DNA of 12,205 nucleotides from Aalborgiella sp040079635 (GTDB lineage: Bacteria; Pseudomonadota; Gammaproteobacteria; Burkholderiales; Burkholderiaceae_C). Positions 1 through 6,115 of the stretch are shown piece after piece. The position numbers and the translations under genes were made by a program. A model generated the notes under the pieces. The model saw nothing but the letters and a program-made list of their open reading frames with translations, searched no databases and was not told the origin of the DNA. Within the stretch, counting starts at the first letter, position 1; each line of letters opens with the position of its first letter. The DNA lies in assembly GCA_040079635.1 (NCBI GenBank), contig JBEBJY010000071.1, positions 1 through 12,205 of the forward strand, written 5' to 3'.

Positions 1-35
1 TGTTGATGGGGCGGGATGCTACGGAAGAGCTTTGA
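1..35 (+). CDS. gpsA: 3' end of glycerol-3-phosphate dehydrogenase [NAD(P)+] (partial)
   Basis: Only the last codons are in the window. The frame reads LLMGRDATEEL and stops at TGA (33-35). On its own this would be unrecognisable. It is identified because a longer diverged copy at 859-993 contains the same tail preceded by the GpsA C-terminal signature (EPITQ, then a VLDG..NAKQAV helix). GpsA reduces dihydroxyacetone phosphate to sn-glycerol-3-phosphate for phospholipid synthesis in the cytoplasm. The rest of the gene, including the Rossmann fold, lies to the left of the window. It converges on the DUF533 gene. Confidence 0.6.
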   Translation, partial: LMGRDATEEL

Positions 36-105
36 AGTTCAATAAAGACTGGCTAGTTTGCAAATCTAGTTAGCACAGCGTTACCCCGACCGATCGAATT
101 GATAC

Positions 106-801
106 TTATGCGGCTTTTGCTTGTATCTCTAAGCTCTGCTTTAGGTCGGGTGCTAATTTAAGTTGACGAGCCAGCTCGTCCAAATATGCGCGCTCCATGT
201 AGGTCGTGTCGTCGGCAACCAACAGGCTTGCTAAGTACATTTGCGCCGCCAATTCGGGGCTTGTGGCTGCGGCTGCAATCTCTGCTGGGTCTAGCGGGCG
301 GCGAATTTCGTCTTGCATCCACTGTCTGTCTTGCGTACTGGCTTGCTGTCGATCTAGCTCGGCATATATCAAGTCCTGCTCGCGATCGTCTAAATGTCCG
401 TCAGACTTGGCAGCCGCTATCATCGCTTTGAGCATCGCTTGGCTGCCAAGCTCAGTCATTGGTGCGGTCAATAGTGGCGTGCTTTGGGATGGTGCTTGAA
501 TTGGATCGCTGCTCTTGTTTGCTGGTGCTTGCTCTGCTTTCCAGTTGTTATATGCTTTAACCGCTACCACTCCCAGAGCTGCTACGCTTGCGTACTTGAG
601 GGCACTACCTCCCATTTTCCGGCCTCTTTTGCTGCCAAGCAAAAGCCCCAACACACCACCCACTGCAGCGCCAGTACCGTATTTACCCCAATCGTTTTGA
701 TTGGAAGCGGGCAATGATGAGGATGAAGACTTACTTTTTTCACCCTCTAGCATAGTCATACCAGATTTAAATAATTGCTCCAGAATTGATTGTGCGCTCA
801 T
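106..801 (-). CDS. DUF533 / YebE-like protein with C-terminal TerB-like domain
   Basis: This 231-residue protein has the DUF533 (YebE) layout. It has a short N-terminal helix (residues 1-20), then a Ser/Lys-rich stretch (22-35). A glycine-zipper, weakly hydrophobic segment follows (about 42-85: GTGAAVGGVLGLLLGSKRGRK, then ALKYASVAALGVVAV). After a Pro/Ser/Gln linker (about 90-113) comes an acidic helical TerB-like domain (about 115-225) with the usual AMIAAAKSDGHLDDREQ start and a second acidic half (LLVADDTTYMERAYLDEL). The family is widespread in proteobacteria. Its molecular function is not established; E. coli YebE is reported to respond to envelope stress. The hydrophobic part suggests membrane association. 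The start at 801 has only a weak purine stretch (GAAAGAA) upstream. The gene lies between two gpsA tails and points towards the first one. Confidence 0.85.
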   Translation of the reverse strand: MSAQSILEQLFKSGMTMLEGEKSKSSSSSLPASNQNDWGKYGTGAAVGGVLGLLLGSKRGRKMGGSALKYASVAALGVVAVKAYNNWKAEQAPANKSSDPIQAPSQSTPLLTAPMTELGSQAMLKAMIAAAKSDGHLDDREQDLIYAELDRQQASTQDRQWMQDEIRRPLDPAEIAAAATSPELAAQMYLASLLVADDTTYMERAYLDELARQLKLAPDLKQSLEIQAKAA

Positions 802-858
802 ACAGTTCTTTCAAATTTAACGTTAATAAGACTCTCATCTAAACGTAAATAAGGTTCA

Positions 859-993
859 GAACGCCAAATGCAAGCGGTGCCGTTAGATATGGAGCCGATC
901 ACGCAGTGTGTGGTGAAGGTGTTGGATGGCGCGCTGAACGCCAAGCAAGCAGTGGGTTTGTTGATGGGGCGTGAGGCTACGGAGGAGCTTTAG
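859..993 (+). pseudogene. gpsA: Headless duplicate of the gpsA 3' end
   Basis: A short plus-strand frame, open from 853 after a stop at 850-852, encodes a peptide recognisable as a GpsA C-terminus: DMEPITQCVVKVLDG, then ALNAKQAVGLLMGREATEEL and a stop. Its last 35 bases (959-993) match bases 1-35 of the window at 30 of 35 positions, including the reading frame. The Rossmann domain and most of the catalytic domain are missing, so it cannot make an enzyme. The likeliest reading is a remnant of a second gpsA allele or of a duplication. Its stop overlaps the stop of the convergent DUF6506-type gene. It is too short to appear as a normal gene call. Confidence 0.7.
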
Positions 994-1298
994 ATAGCGG
1001 GCTTGAAAAGCCGTTGCAACTCTAACTCTTCGGATTTACTATAAGTAACAAGTCCAACTGGAACAGCGTTAGCGATATGCTGCCGGATGGCTTCTGCTTC
1101 TTCAAGGCTAAATCCACCACATAACTCAATAAGTTGTATTTTTTCAGAAACTAACTTTTGGGAAACTTTCTTGGCTGAATCGAGATTTGAAACACCATAA
1201 ATTAGTGTCATAAAGCTATCTGATGACATTTCAGCGGAATGTTGGCTTGGAACATATCCTTCACCTTTCACGATGAAGGCAAATTTCGACAAAGCCAT
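990..1298 (-). CDS. DUF6506-type small protein
   Basis: This 102-residue soluble protein has a short N-terminal strand (MALSKFAFIVKGEGY), an internal TLIYGVSNLDSAKKVSQKLV segment, the motif IELCGGF (residues 57-63), and PVGLVTYSKSEE near the end. From memory, the arrangement of an alternating strand-helix fold with a conserved IELCGGF and PVG is typical of the DUF6506 family of about 100 residues, whose function is unknown. The start at 1298 is supported by an AGGACGT Shine-Dalgarno-like stretch just upstream. It begins 35 nt after the panC stop on the same strand, so it may be the last gene of the panB-higBA-panC transcript. The family name is recalled and not verified. Confidence 0.7.
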   Translation of the reverse strand: MALSKFAFIVKGEGYVPSQHSAEMSSDSFMTLIYGVSNLDSAKKVSQKLVSEKIQLIELCGGFSLEEAEAIRQHIANAVPVGLVTYSKSEELELQRLFKPAI

Positions 1299-1333
1299 TT
1301 TTACGTCCTAATATTTTAGCGTTAACCATTCGC

Positions 1334-2197
1334 TCAAAACTCCAAATTATCAATCAACCTAGTCTTCCCCAGCTTCGCCGCGCCCAGCACGACCAGTGGG
1401 TCGCTGCTTTGGCCGCCCATGGAGAAGCCTACTTGCGGGGGTTGCAGGTCGGCGCGGCGGCGGACGGTTAGGTAGTCGGGGTGCCAGCCTCTGGCGGTTA
1501 GCAAACCCATGGCTTCAGCTTCTAGGGCGGCGATGTTGCCTGCATTCAGGCGGTAGTTTTTCGCCAATTGCTTCAAAGCTAAAGACAACTGCACCGCCTC
1601 CGCGCGTTCTTCAGCGCTCAAATAGCCGTTGCGCGAGCTCAAAGCCAAACCATCGTCTGCCCGCTGAGTTTCGCCGCCCACCACATCAATCGGCAGGGCA
1701 AACTGCTGCACCATGCGCTTCAGAACCATGAGCTGCTGGTAGTCTTTTTTGCCAAACAAAGCGGTGCGTTTGCCTTCAGCTTCTGAGAAAACGCAGGTGA
1801 ACAGCTTCATCACCACCGTGCTGACGCCGACGAAAAAGCCGGGGCGGAAGTGGCCTTCCAAAATATCGGCCACCTCGGTAGGCGGTGATATTTTGAAGGT
1901 TTGCGGCTCAGGGTAGAGCTCTTTTTCGGTCGGGGCGAACAGCACGTCGCAACCGGCCTCAGACAACTTGTCGCAATCAGCCTGAAAAGTGCGCGGATAG
2001 GTGTCGAAATCTTCATGCGGGGCGAACTGCAGGCGGTTCACAAAAATGCTGGAAACCGTGACATCGCCCAGCGGTTTGGCCTGCTTGATCAGCGCCAAAT
2101 GCCCCGCATGCAAATTGCCCATGGTGGGGACGAAAGCGGGGTGTTTGAACTGCGCGAGGTGGGTGCGTAAATCTGCGATGGTGTGGGCGATGTACAT
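1334..2197 (-). CDS. panC: Pantothenate synthetase (pantoate--beta-alanine ligase)
   Basis: PanC joins pantoate and beta-alanine, using ATP through a pantoyl-adenylate, to make pantothenate (vitamin B5, the CoA precursor) in the cytoplasm. The 287 residues are of normal family length. The nucleotidyltransferase HIGH-type motif is PTMGNLHAGHL (residues 24-34, His30 and His33). SIFVNRLQFAPHEDF (50-64) is the pantoate-binding region, with Arg in place of the common Pro. FRPGFFVGVSTVV (117-129), GKKDYQQ (149-155) and DDGLALSSRN (181-190) follow. The ATG at 2197 is preceded by AACTAAAACAC, with no Shine-Dalgarno, and a repeat element begins 16 nt upstream. panB lies 788 nt further upstream, separated from panC by a toxin-antitoxin pair. 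Confidence 0.96.
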   Translation of the reverse strand: MYIAHTIADLRTHLAQFKHPAFVPTMGNLHAGHLALIKQAKPLGDVTVSSIFVNRLQFAPHEDFDTYPRTFQADCDKLSEAGCDVLFAPTEKELYPEPQTFKISPPTEVADILEGHFRPGFFVGVSTVVMKLFTCVFSEAEGKRTALFGKKDYQQLMVLKRMVQQFALPIDVVGGETQRADDGLALSSRNGYLSAEERAEAVQLSLALKQLAKNYRLNAGNIAALEAEAMGLLTARGWHPDYLTVRRRADLQPPQVGFSMGGQSSDPLVVLGAAKLGKTRLIDNLEF

Positions 2198-2212
2198 GTG
2201 TTTTAGTTGATT

Positions 2213-2259
2213 TTTTACTATAAATTTAATAGCTGCTTAGGCAATAAATACACCGGCTA
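2213..2259 (-). repeat. Short intergenic repeat, copy A (half element)
   Basis: Read on the minus strand, this 47-bp stretch begins TAGCCGG and ends in the AT-rich GCTATTAAATTTATAG. It matches copy B (7218-7264) at 40 of 47 positions and copy C (7641-7685) less closely. It lies between higA and panC, its end 15 nt from the panC ATG. I see no clear match to the other half of copy B in 2260-2299. Confidence 0.75.
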
Positions 2260-2299
2260 AATGCATAAATATCACCATTATTTTGACTTTAACTGTGAA

Positions 2300-2632
2300 T
2301 TACAATCCCGCCGATGCTACTGGCGCAGTCTGAAGTTGTAAACCCAAGGCTTGCATGACCTTAAACACAGTTTCAAACCGTGGCTTAGCGTCTGCACTTA
2401 GGGCTTTATAAAGGCTCTCACGTCCTAAACCAGTATCACGAGCCAGCTGCGCCATACCGCGAGCGCGGGCAATATGACCTACAGCGCGGGTAAATTCTGC
2501 AGCATCTCCGTCTTGTAAAACTTGGTTTAAATACTCAGTTTGCATGTCTTCTCCATCTAAGTAATCGCTCAAATCAAATACTTTGATAGAAGGTGCGGCG
2601 GCTTTGGCGGCTGTGCGTGATGTGGTTGTCAT
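2300..2632 (-). CDS. higA: HigA-family antitoxin (addiction-module antidote protein, HTH)
   Basis: This 110-residue protein has the shape of the TIGR02684 addiction-module antidote family. A disordered Ala/Thr-rich N-terminus (1-15) is followed by the family's FDLSDYLD...TEYLNQVLQDGD segment (19-43). A helix-turn-helix (about 60-79, MAQLARDTGLGRESLYKALS) and KPRFETVFKVMQALGLQLQ (83-101) complete it. It should bind and neutralise the HigB-like toxin encoded just upstream and repress the shared promoter. The ATG at 2632 has a strong Shine-Dalgarno (AAGGAC, 2641-2646) at 8 nt spacing. There are 24 nt between the toxin stop and this start codon. The toxin-first order is typical of HigBA-type pairs. 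Confidence 0.88.
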   Translation of the reverse strand: MTTTSRTAAKAAAPSIKVFDLSDYLDGEDMQTEYLNQVLQDGDAAEFTRAVGHIARARGMAQLARDTGLGRESLYKALSADAKPRFETVFKVMQALGLQLQTAPVASAGL

Positions 2633-2640
2633 GGTTTTAC

Positions 2641-2646
2641 GTCCTT
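2641..2646 (-). promoter_or_regulatory. Shine-Dalgarno of higA
   Basis: AAGGAC on the minus strand lies 8 nt before the higA ATG. This is a strong, well-spaced site, in contrast to the toxin gene upstream, which has none. Confidence 0.75.
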
Positions 2647-2656
2647 ATTTGCTAAA

Positions 2657-2947
2657 TTAAACTGTTTTAGACAATGCAATAGCGCGTGCAATGTCATTAG
2701 CTTGCGTGGCTTTATCCCCACCACCCAGCATCAACAGCAGCAAAGCCCCACGCTGCACGTAGTACATGCGCCAACCCGGCCCAAAGTGCTCACGCATTTC
2801 ATAAACGCTGTCACCCACCGGCTTGATATCGCCCAAATTGCCCGTATGCACTTTATCCAAACGGCGTAACAACCGAACCCGTGTGGTTTTGTCTTTGATG
2901 CTGCGTAACCACTGGTTAAATTCGGGCGTTTCGCTGACGATGTACAT
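2657..2947 (-). CDS. higB: HigB/RelE-like toxin (phage Gp49-like family)
   Basis: From the ATG at 2947 the protein is 96 residues: MYIVSETPEFNQWLRSIKD, a basic TRVRLLRRLDKVHTGNLG, then IKPVGDSVYEMREHFGPGWRMYYVQ and LLLMLGGGDKATQANDIARA. This is the TIGR02683/PF05973 addiction-module killer family, a RelE-fold likely mRNA interferase. The conserved D/G-V-YEMR, GPGWRMYY and GGGDK segments are all present. A TTG at 2965 would add six residues, but it lies upstream of the predicted -10 box and so outside the predicted transcript. The ATG at 2947 is therefore preferred. There is no Shine-Dalgarno; the mRNA is predicted to start at or within a base or two of the ATG. The gene lies in the same direction between panB and its antitoxin, an unusual place for a toxin gene. 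Confidence 0.87.
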   Translation of the reverse strand: MYIVSETPEFNQWLRSIKDKTTRVRLLRRLDKVHTGNLGDIKPVGDSVYEMREHFGPGWRMYYVQRGALLLLMLGGGDKATQANDIARAIALSKTV

Positions 2948-2954
2948 AGTCGTA

Positions 2955-2983
2955 AGTGTATCCAATTAGATACAAACTGTCAA
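2955..2983 (-). promoter_or_regulatory. Promoter of the higBA pair
   Basis: On the minus strand there is a perfect -35 TTGACA (2978-2983), a 17-nt spacer and -10 TACACT (2955-2960, 4 of 6 consensus). The -35 box begins directly after the panB stop codon (2985-2987). A start 6 to 8 nt past the -10 falls at 2947-2949, and the toxin ATG starts at 2947, so a leaderless mRNA is predicted. Confidence 0.75.
2958..2973 (-). promoter_or_regulatory. Candidate HigA operator palindrome
   Basis: GTATCTAATTGGATAC on the minus strand is a 16-bp inverted repeat with one mismatched pair (14 of 16 positions symmetric; arms GTATC/GATAC). It occupies most of the spacer and overlaps three bases of the -10 box. 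This is where a repressor such as the HTH antitoxin would block RNA polymerase. Binding by HigA is an inference. Confidence 0.65.
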
Positions 2984-2984
2984 C

Positions 2985-3872
2985 TTACCAAGCATGCACC
3001 GCATTGTCCGGAAAACTGCCGTCTTTCACCGCTTTGACGAACGCCGCCATCGCCGCCTGAACACCCAATGCAGCACCGCCAGCACCTTCCATAAAGTTGC
3101 GCACAAACTTGGCGTTTTTGCCTAAATTGACGCCCAGCATGTCGTGCATCACCAGCACTTGGCCGGCTGTGCCGTTGCCTGCGCCTATGCCTATGGTGTG
3201 GCAGCGTGGCAGCTCGTCGGTCAGCGTTTTGGACAGGGCTGCGGGCACCATTTCTAGCACCAACATGGTCGCACCTGCGTCTTGCAGCTCGTGGGCATGG
3301 CGCTTCATGATGGTGGCGGATTCTTCGGTTTTGCCCTGCACGCGGTAGCCGCCCAAGGCGTGCACGGTTTGCGGGGTTAAACCGAGGTGGGCGCAAACGG
3401 GGATGCCGCGCTCGACAAGAAACTGCACAATCTCTGCCGTCCAACCGCCGCCTTCTAATTTGACCATGTGCGAGCCAGCTTGCATCAGTTTTGTCGCGCT
3501 GCGGATGGCTTGCTCTTTGCCTTCGTGGTAGCTGCCAAACGGCATGTCGCCCAGCACCCAAGCCGTGCCCTGTGCGCGGCGCAGGCCACGGGTGACGCTT
3601 TCGACGTGGTAGCACATGGTCTCTAAACTCACGCCCACGGTGCTGCTCAAACCTTGGCAAACCATGCCCAGCGAGTCACCCACCAGAATTGTCTCTACGC
3701 CCGCAGCGTCAGCCACGGCGGCAAAAGTGGCATCGTAGGCGGTCAACATGGTGATTTTTTCGCCACGTTCGCGCATTTCTTGCAGGCGCGGCAGGCTGAC
3801 GGGGCGGCGTGTGGGCATTTGCGCGGCGGGCGGCAGCGTGCCGTAAGGGGTAACTTGTGTCGTAATGCTCAT
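2985..3872 (-). CDS. panB: Ketopantoate hydroxymethyltransferase
   Basis: PanB transfers a hydroxymethyl group from 5,10-methylene-tetrahydrofolate to alpha-ketoisovalerate, the first committed step to pantoate. The 295 residues include about 20 extra N-terminal residues compared with E. coli. The signatures are TAYDATFA (44-51), LVGDSLGMV (63-71, Asp66, a metal ligand by homology), VLGDMPFGSY (106-115, Asp109), HMVKLEGG (135-142, Lys138), AHLGLTPQ (161-168), LVLEMVP (204-210, Glu207, the E. coli Glu181 position) and IGIGAG (227-232). The ATG at 3872 has a good AGGGAG Shine-Dalgarno. It is divergent from nadC across about 110 bp. Its stop codon touches the promoter of the toxin pair. Confidence 0.97.
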   Translation of the reverse strand: MSITTQVTPYGTLPPAAQMPTRRPVSLPRLQEMRERGEKITMLTAYDATFAAVADAAGVETILVGDSLGMVCQGLSSTVGVSLETMCYHVESVTRGLRRAQGTAWVLGDMPFGSYHEGKEQAIRSATKLMQAGSHMVKLEGGGWTAEIVQFLVERGIPVCAHLGLTPQTVHALGGYRVQGKTEESATIMKRHAHELQDAGATMLVLEMVPAALSKTLTDELPRCHTIGIGAGNGTAGQVLVMHDMLGVNLGKNAKFVRNFMEGAGGAALGVQAAMAAFVKAVKDGSFPDNAVHAW

Positions 3873-3902
3873 AGCGGGCTCCCTGCAAAGTTTGATTTCA
3901 AA

Positions 3903-3931
3903 GCATTTCGCCTATTTAGCTGCGAAAATGC
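3903..3931 (-). promoter_or_regulatory. Stem-loop in the panB/nadC divergent region
   Basis: GCATTTCGC (3903-3911) pairs with GCGAAAATGC (3922-3931) around a 10-nt loop, giving a nine-pair stem with one bulged base. On the minus strand it lies about 30 nt upstream of the panB ATG, so it may be part of the panB leader or an operator. I see no convincing sigma-70 promoter for either gene in this spacer. Confidence 0.4.
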
Positions 3932-3989
3932 AGAGTCTATTTCATAATTTCGACAAAATAGCTAATTCACGTCCAATATATTGCCTACT

Positions 3990-4856
3990 ATGACACGTTT
4001 GAACTCAGAATTTACACCTGAAGCCGTAGCCGCACTTGCAAAGGCCGACGTTGCCCGTGCTTTGCAAGAAGATGTCAATACAGGCGATTTGACCGCCAGT
4101 TTGATCGACCCCGCCAAACGTACGACAGCCCGCATCTTGGCGCGTGAATCTGCCGTTATTTGCGGCTCGGCCTGGGCAGAAGCAGCGATTTTGGGGCTTG
4201 ACCCCACCGCAAAATTGACATGGCGCGTCAAAGAAGGTGAACGCTGCCAACCCGACCAAACGGTTTTAGACATTGAAGGCTTCGCCGGCAAACTGCTGAC
4301 TGCCGAGCGCACCGCCTTGAACTTTATGCAAATGATGAGCGGCGTGGCGACCAAAACTGCGGTATATGTCGATATCGTCAAAGGCACGAAAGCCAAAATA
4401 GTCGACACCCGCAAAACTCTGCCTGGCTTGCGCTTGGCGCAAAAATATGCAGTGCTGTGCGGCGGCGGGACGAACCACCGCATTGGGCTGTATGACGCGG
4501 TGCTGATCAAAGAAAACCACATCGCTGCAGCGGGCAGCATCCCTGCCGTGTTGGAACGTGCTGCCAAATTAGCGCCTAATGCCAAGTTCATCGAAATTGA
4601 AGTGGAGCGGCTGGACCAGCTCACCGAGGCGCTGAACGCTGGTGCAAAAATGGTTTTGCTGGACAACATGAGCGTGCCAACGCTGCATGAGGCTGTGAAG
4701 ATTAACCAAGGCCGCGCGATTTTAGAAATTTCCGGCGGCGTGACGCTGAACGGCCTGCGCGAGCTTGCAGAAACCGGCGTTGACCGCATCTCTATCGGGA
4801 CGCTGACCAAAGATGTGAAAGCGACCGATTTTTCGATGCGCTTTGGCGCTTTGTAA
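3990..4856 (+). CDS. nadC: Nicotinate-nucleotide pyrophosphorylase (quinolinate phosphoribosyltransferase)
   Basis: NadC condenses quinolinate with PRPP to give nicotinate mononucleotide and CO2, the entry to the NAD pathway. From the ATG at 3990 it is 288 residues, the usual length. Recognisable segments are ALQEDVNTGDLTASL near the N-terminus, LTAERTALNFMQMMSG, KIVDTRKTLPGLRLAQKYAVLCGGGTNHR (phosphate and quinolinate contacts), DAVLIKENHI, IEIEVERLDQ, VLLDNMS and LEISGGV. A TTG three codons earlier (3981) is in frame but has no ribosome site either, so the ATG is preferred. The enzyme immediately precedes NadA, which supplies its substrate. Confidence 0.96.
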   Translation: MTRLNSEFTPEAVAALAKADVARALQEDVNTGDLTASLIDPAKRTTARILARESAVICGSAWAEAAILGLDPTAKLTWRVKEGERCQPDQTVLDIEGFAGKLLTAERTALNFMQMMSGVATKTAVYVDIVKGTKAKIVDTRKTLPGLRLAQKYAVLCGGGTNHRIGLYDAVLIKENHIAAAGSIPAVLERAAKLAPNAKFIEIEVERLDQLTEALNAGAKMVLLDNMSVPTLHEAVKINQGRAILEISGGVTLNGLRELAETGVDRISIGTLTKDVKATDFSMRFGAL

Positions 4857-4867
4857 AAGGATCAAAT

Positions 4868-5977
4868 ATGACAACCGCAGTTTTAAAACAAATCAACGTC
4901 GAATATGACCAACCCGCCTGCCCCACCCGCAATGTGTGGGTGAAAGTGCCGCCTGAGCCGCTGCCACACGAGCGCATTGAGCTGAAAGAGCGTATCAAGC
5001 GCCTGCTGAAAGAGCGCAACGCGGTGATGGTGTCGCACTACTACGTGCACCCCGATTTGCAAGATTTGGCCGAAGAAACCGGCGGCATCGTCAGCGATTC
5101 TCTGGAAATGGCGCGTTTTGGCCGTGACCACGCGGCGCAAACGCTGGTTGTCTCTGGCGTGCGCTTCATGGGCGAAACAGCGAAAATTTTGTCGCCAGAA
5201 AAGACGATTTTGATGCCAGAGTTAGAGGCCACATGTTCGCTAGATTTAGGCTGCCCAATTGATGATTTCAGTAAATTTTGCGACCAGCACCCCGACCGCA
5301 CCGTCGTCGTCTACGCCAATACCAGTGCAGCGGTGAAGGCGCGTTCGGACTGGCTGGTGACATCCAGCTGCGCCTTGGACATCGTCAAAGCCCTGAAAGA
5401 TAAAGGGCAAAAAATCCTTTGGGCACCCGACAAACACTTGGGCGGCTACATCCAGCGCGAAACCGGCGCGGACATGGTGTTTTGGAATGGCGCTTGCATT
5501 GTGCATGACGAGTTCAAAGCGGCCGAACTGGAAGCGCTGATGAAGGAACACCCCAAAGCCAAGGTTTTGGTACACCCAGAATCTCCAGCCGCCGTGGTGG
5601 CGTTGGCAGACGCCGTTGGCTCGACCTCTGCGATTTTGAAAGCCGCACGCGAGATGGACGCCAAAGAATTCATCGTCGCCACCGACAACGGCATGATGCA
5701 CAAGCTGCGCACGCAAAACCCAGGCAAAGTCTTTCTAGAAGCCCCCACCGCTGGCAACAGCGCCACCTGCAAAAGCTGCGCCCACTGCCCGTGGATGGCG
5801 ATGAACGGCTTGGCCGCGCTGGCGCATGTGCTGGAGACGAGCACCAACCAAATCCACATCGACCCCGCCCTAGGCGTCCGCGCCCGCCTGCCTATAGACC
5901 GCATGCTCGCCTTCACCGCCGCGCTGCGCAACGGCCAACCGACGAATCATCTCGTGCCGCATATTGGGGCGGCTTGA
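4868..5977 (+). CDS. nadA: Quinolinate synthase (4Fe-4S)
   Basis: NadA condenses iminoaspartate (from NadB, not in this window) with dihydroxyacetone phosphate to form quinolinate. The 369 residues carry NAVMVSHYYVHPDLQDLAEETGG (51-73), MPELEATCSLDLGCP (116-130), WAPDKHLGGYI (185-195), WNGACIVHDEF (206-216), VHPESP (235-240) and a C-terminal CX2CX2C (Cys301, Cys304, Cys307). By comparison with the E. coli enzyme, the cluster ligands would be Cys123, Cys210 and Cys307. The ATG at 4868 follows nadC by 11 nt with an AAAGGA site, so the pair is an operon. The gene ends shortly before an inverted-repeat pair. Confidence 0.97.
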   Translation: MTTAVLKQINVEYDQPACPTRNVWVKVPPEPLPHERIELKERIKRLLKERNAVMVSHYYVHPDLQDLAEETGGIVSDSLEMARFGRDHAAQTLVVSGVRFMGETAKILSPEKTILMPELEATCSLDLGCPIDDFSKFCDQHPDRTVVVYANTSAAVKARSDWLVTSSCALDIVKALKDKGQKILWAPDKHLGGYIQRETGADMVFWNGACIVHDEFKAAELEALMKEHPKAKVLVHPESPAAVVALADAVGSTSAILKAAREMDAKEFIVATDNGMMHKLRTQNPGKVFLEAPTAGNSATCKSCAHCPWMAMNGLAALAHVLETSTNQIHIDPALGVRARLPIDRMLAFTAALRNGQPTNHLVPHIGAA

Positions 5978-5996
5978 CCTCATATTACTCACATCT

Positions 5997-6091
5997 GTCA
6001 TTCCCGCGAAGGCGGGAATCCATAACCCTCTCTCAAATACTGCTTACTTGTTATCTTGACCACCATGGATTCCCGCCTTCGCGGGAATGAC
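5997..6091. repeat. REPIN-like pair of inverted GCGGGAAT repeats
   Basis: Two 27-bp arms, 5997-6023 and 6065-6091, are exact reverse complements separated by 41 bp. Each arm is itself a hairpin, ATTCCCGC-GAAG-GCGGGAAT, within a GTC...CCAT frame. This is the widespread ATTCCCGC...GCGGGAAT intergenic repeat of proteobacteria (related in form to Neisseria dRS3) arranged as a mobile palindromic doublet. It lies between nadA and queE. As RNA, either arm or the whole would fold strongly and could attenuate read-through into queE. Confidence 0.9.
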
Positions 6092-6115
6092 GGTCTTCAT
6101 AGATAATTTCAATCA

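Noticed and set aside
36..105. Possible terminator with CTAG...CTAG between gpsA and the DUF533 gene
   Set aside because: The arms are only about four bases and no T-run follows; not enough for a terminator call.
2948..2965. TTG start for the HigB-like toxin
   Set aside because: It lies upstream of the predicted -10 box, so it would not be in the transcript, and the family begins at MYIVSETPEF.
2980..3660. Open frame of 226 codons overlapping panB in another frame
   Set aside because: Arg/Pro/His-rich translation typical of a GC-driven shadow; panB motifs are intact in the true frame.
3962..4810. Long open frame of 282 codons on the minus strand opposite nadC
   Set aside because: It is antisense to a clear NadC and is Ser/Ala-rich with no domain, as expected of a shadow frame in codon-biased DNA.
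5246..5931. Open frames of about 160 codons opposite nadA
   Set aside because: Antisense shadows with no recognisable motif.
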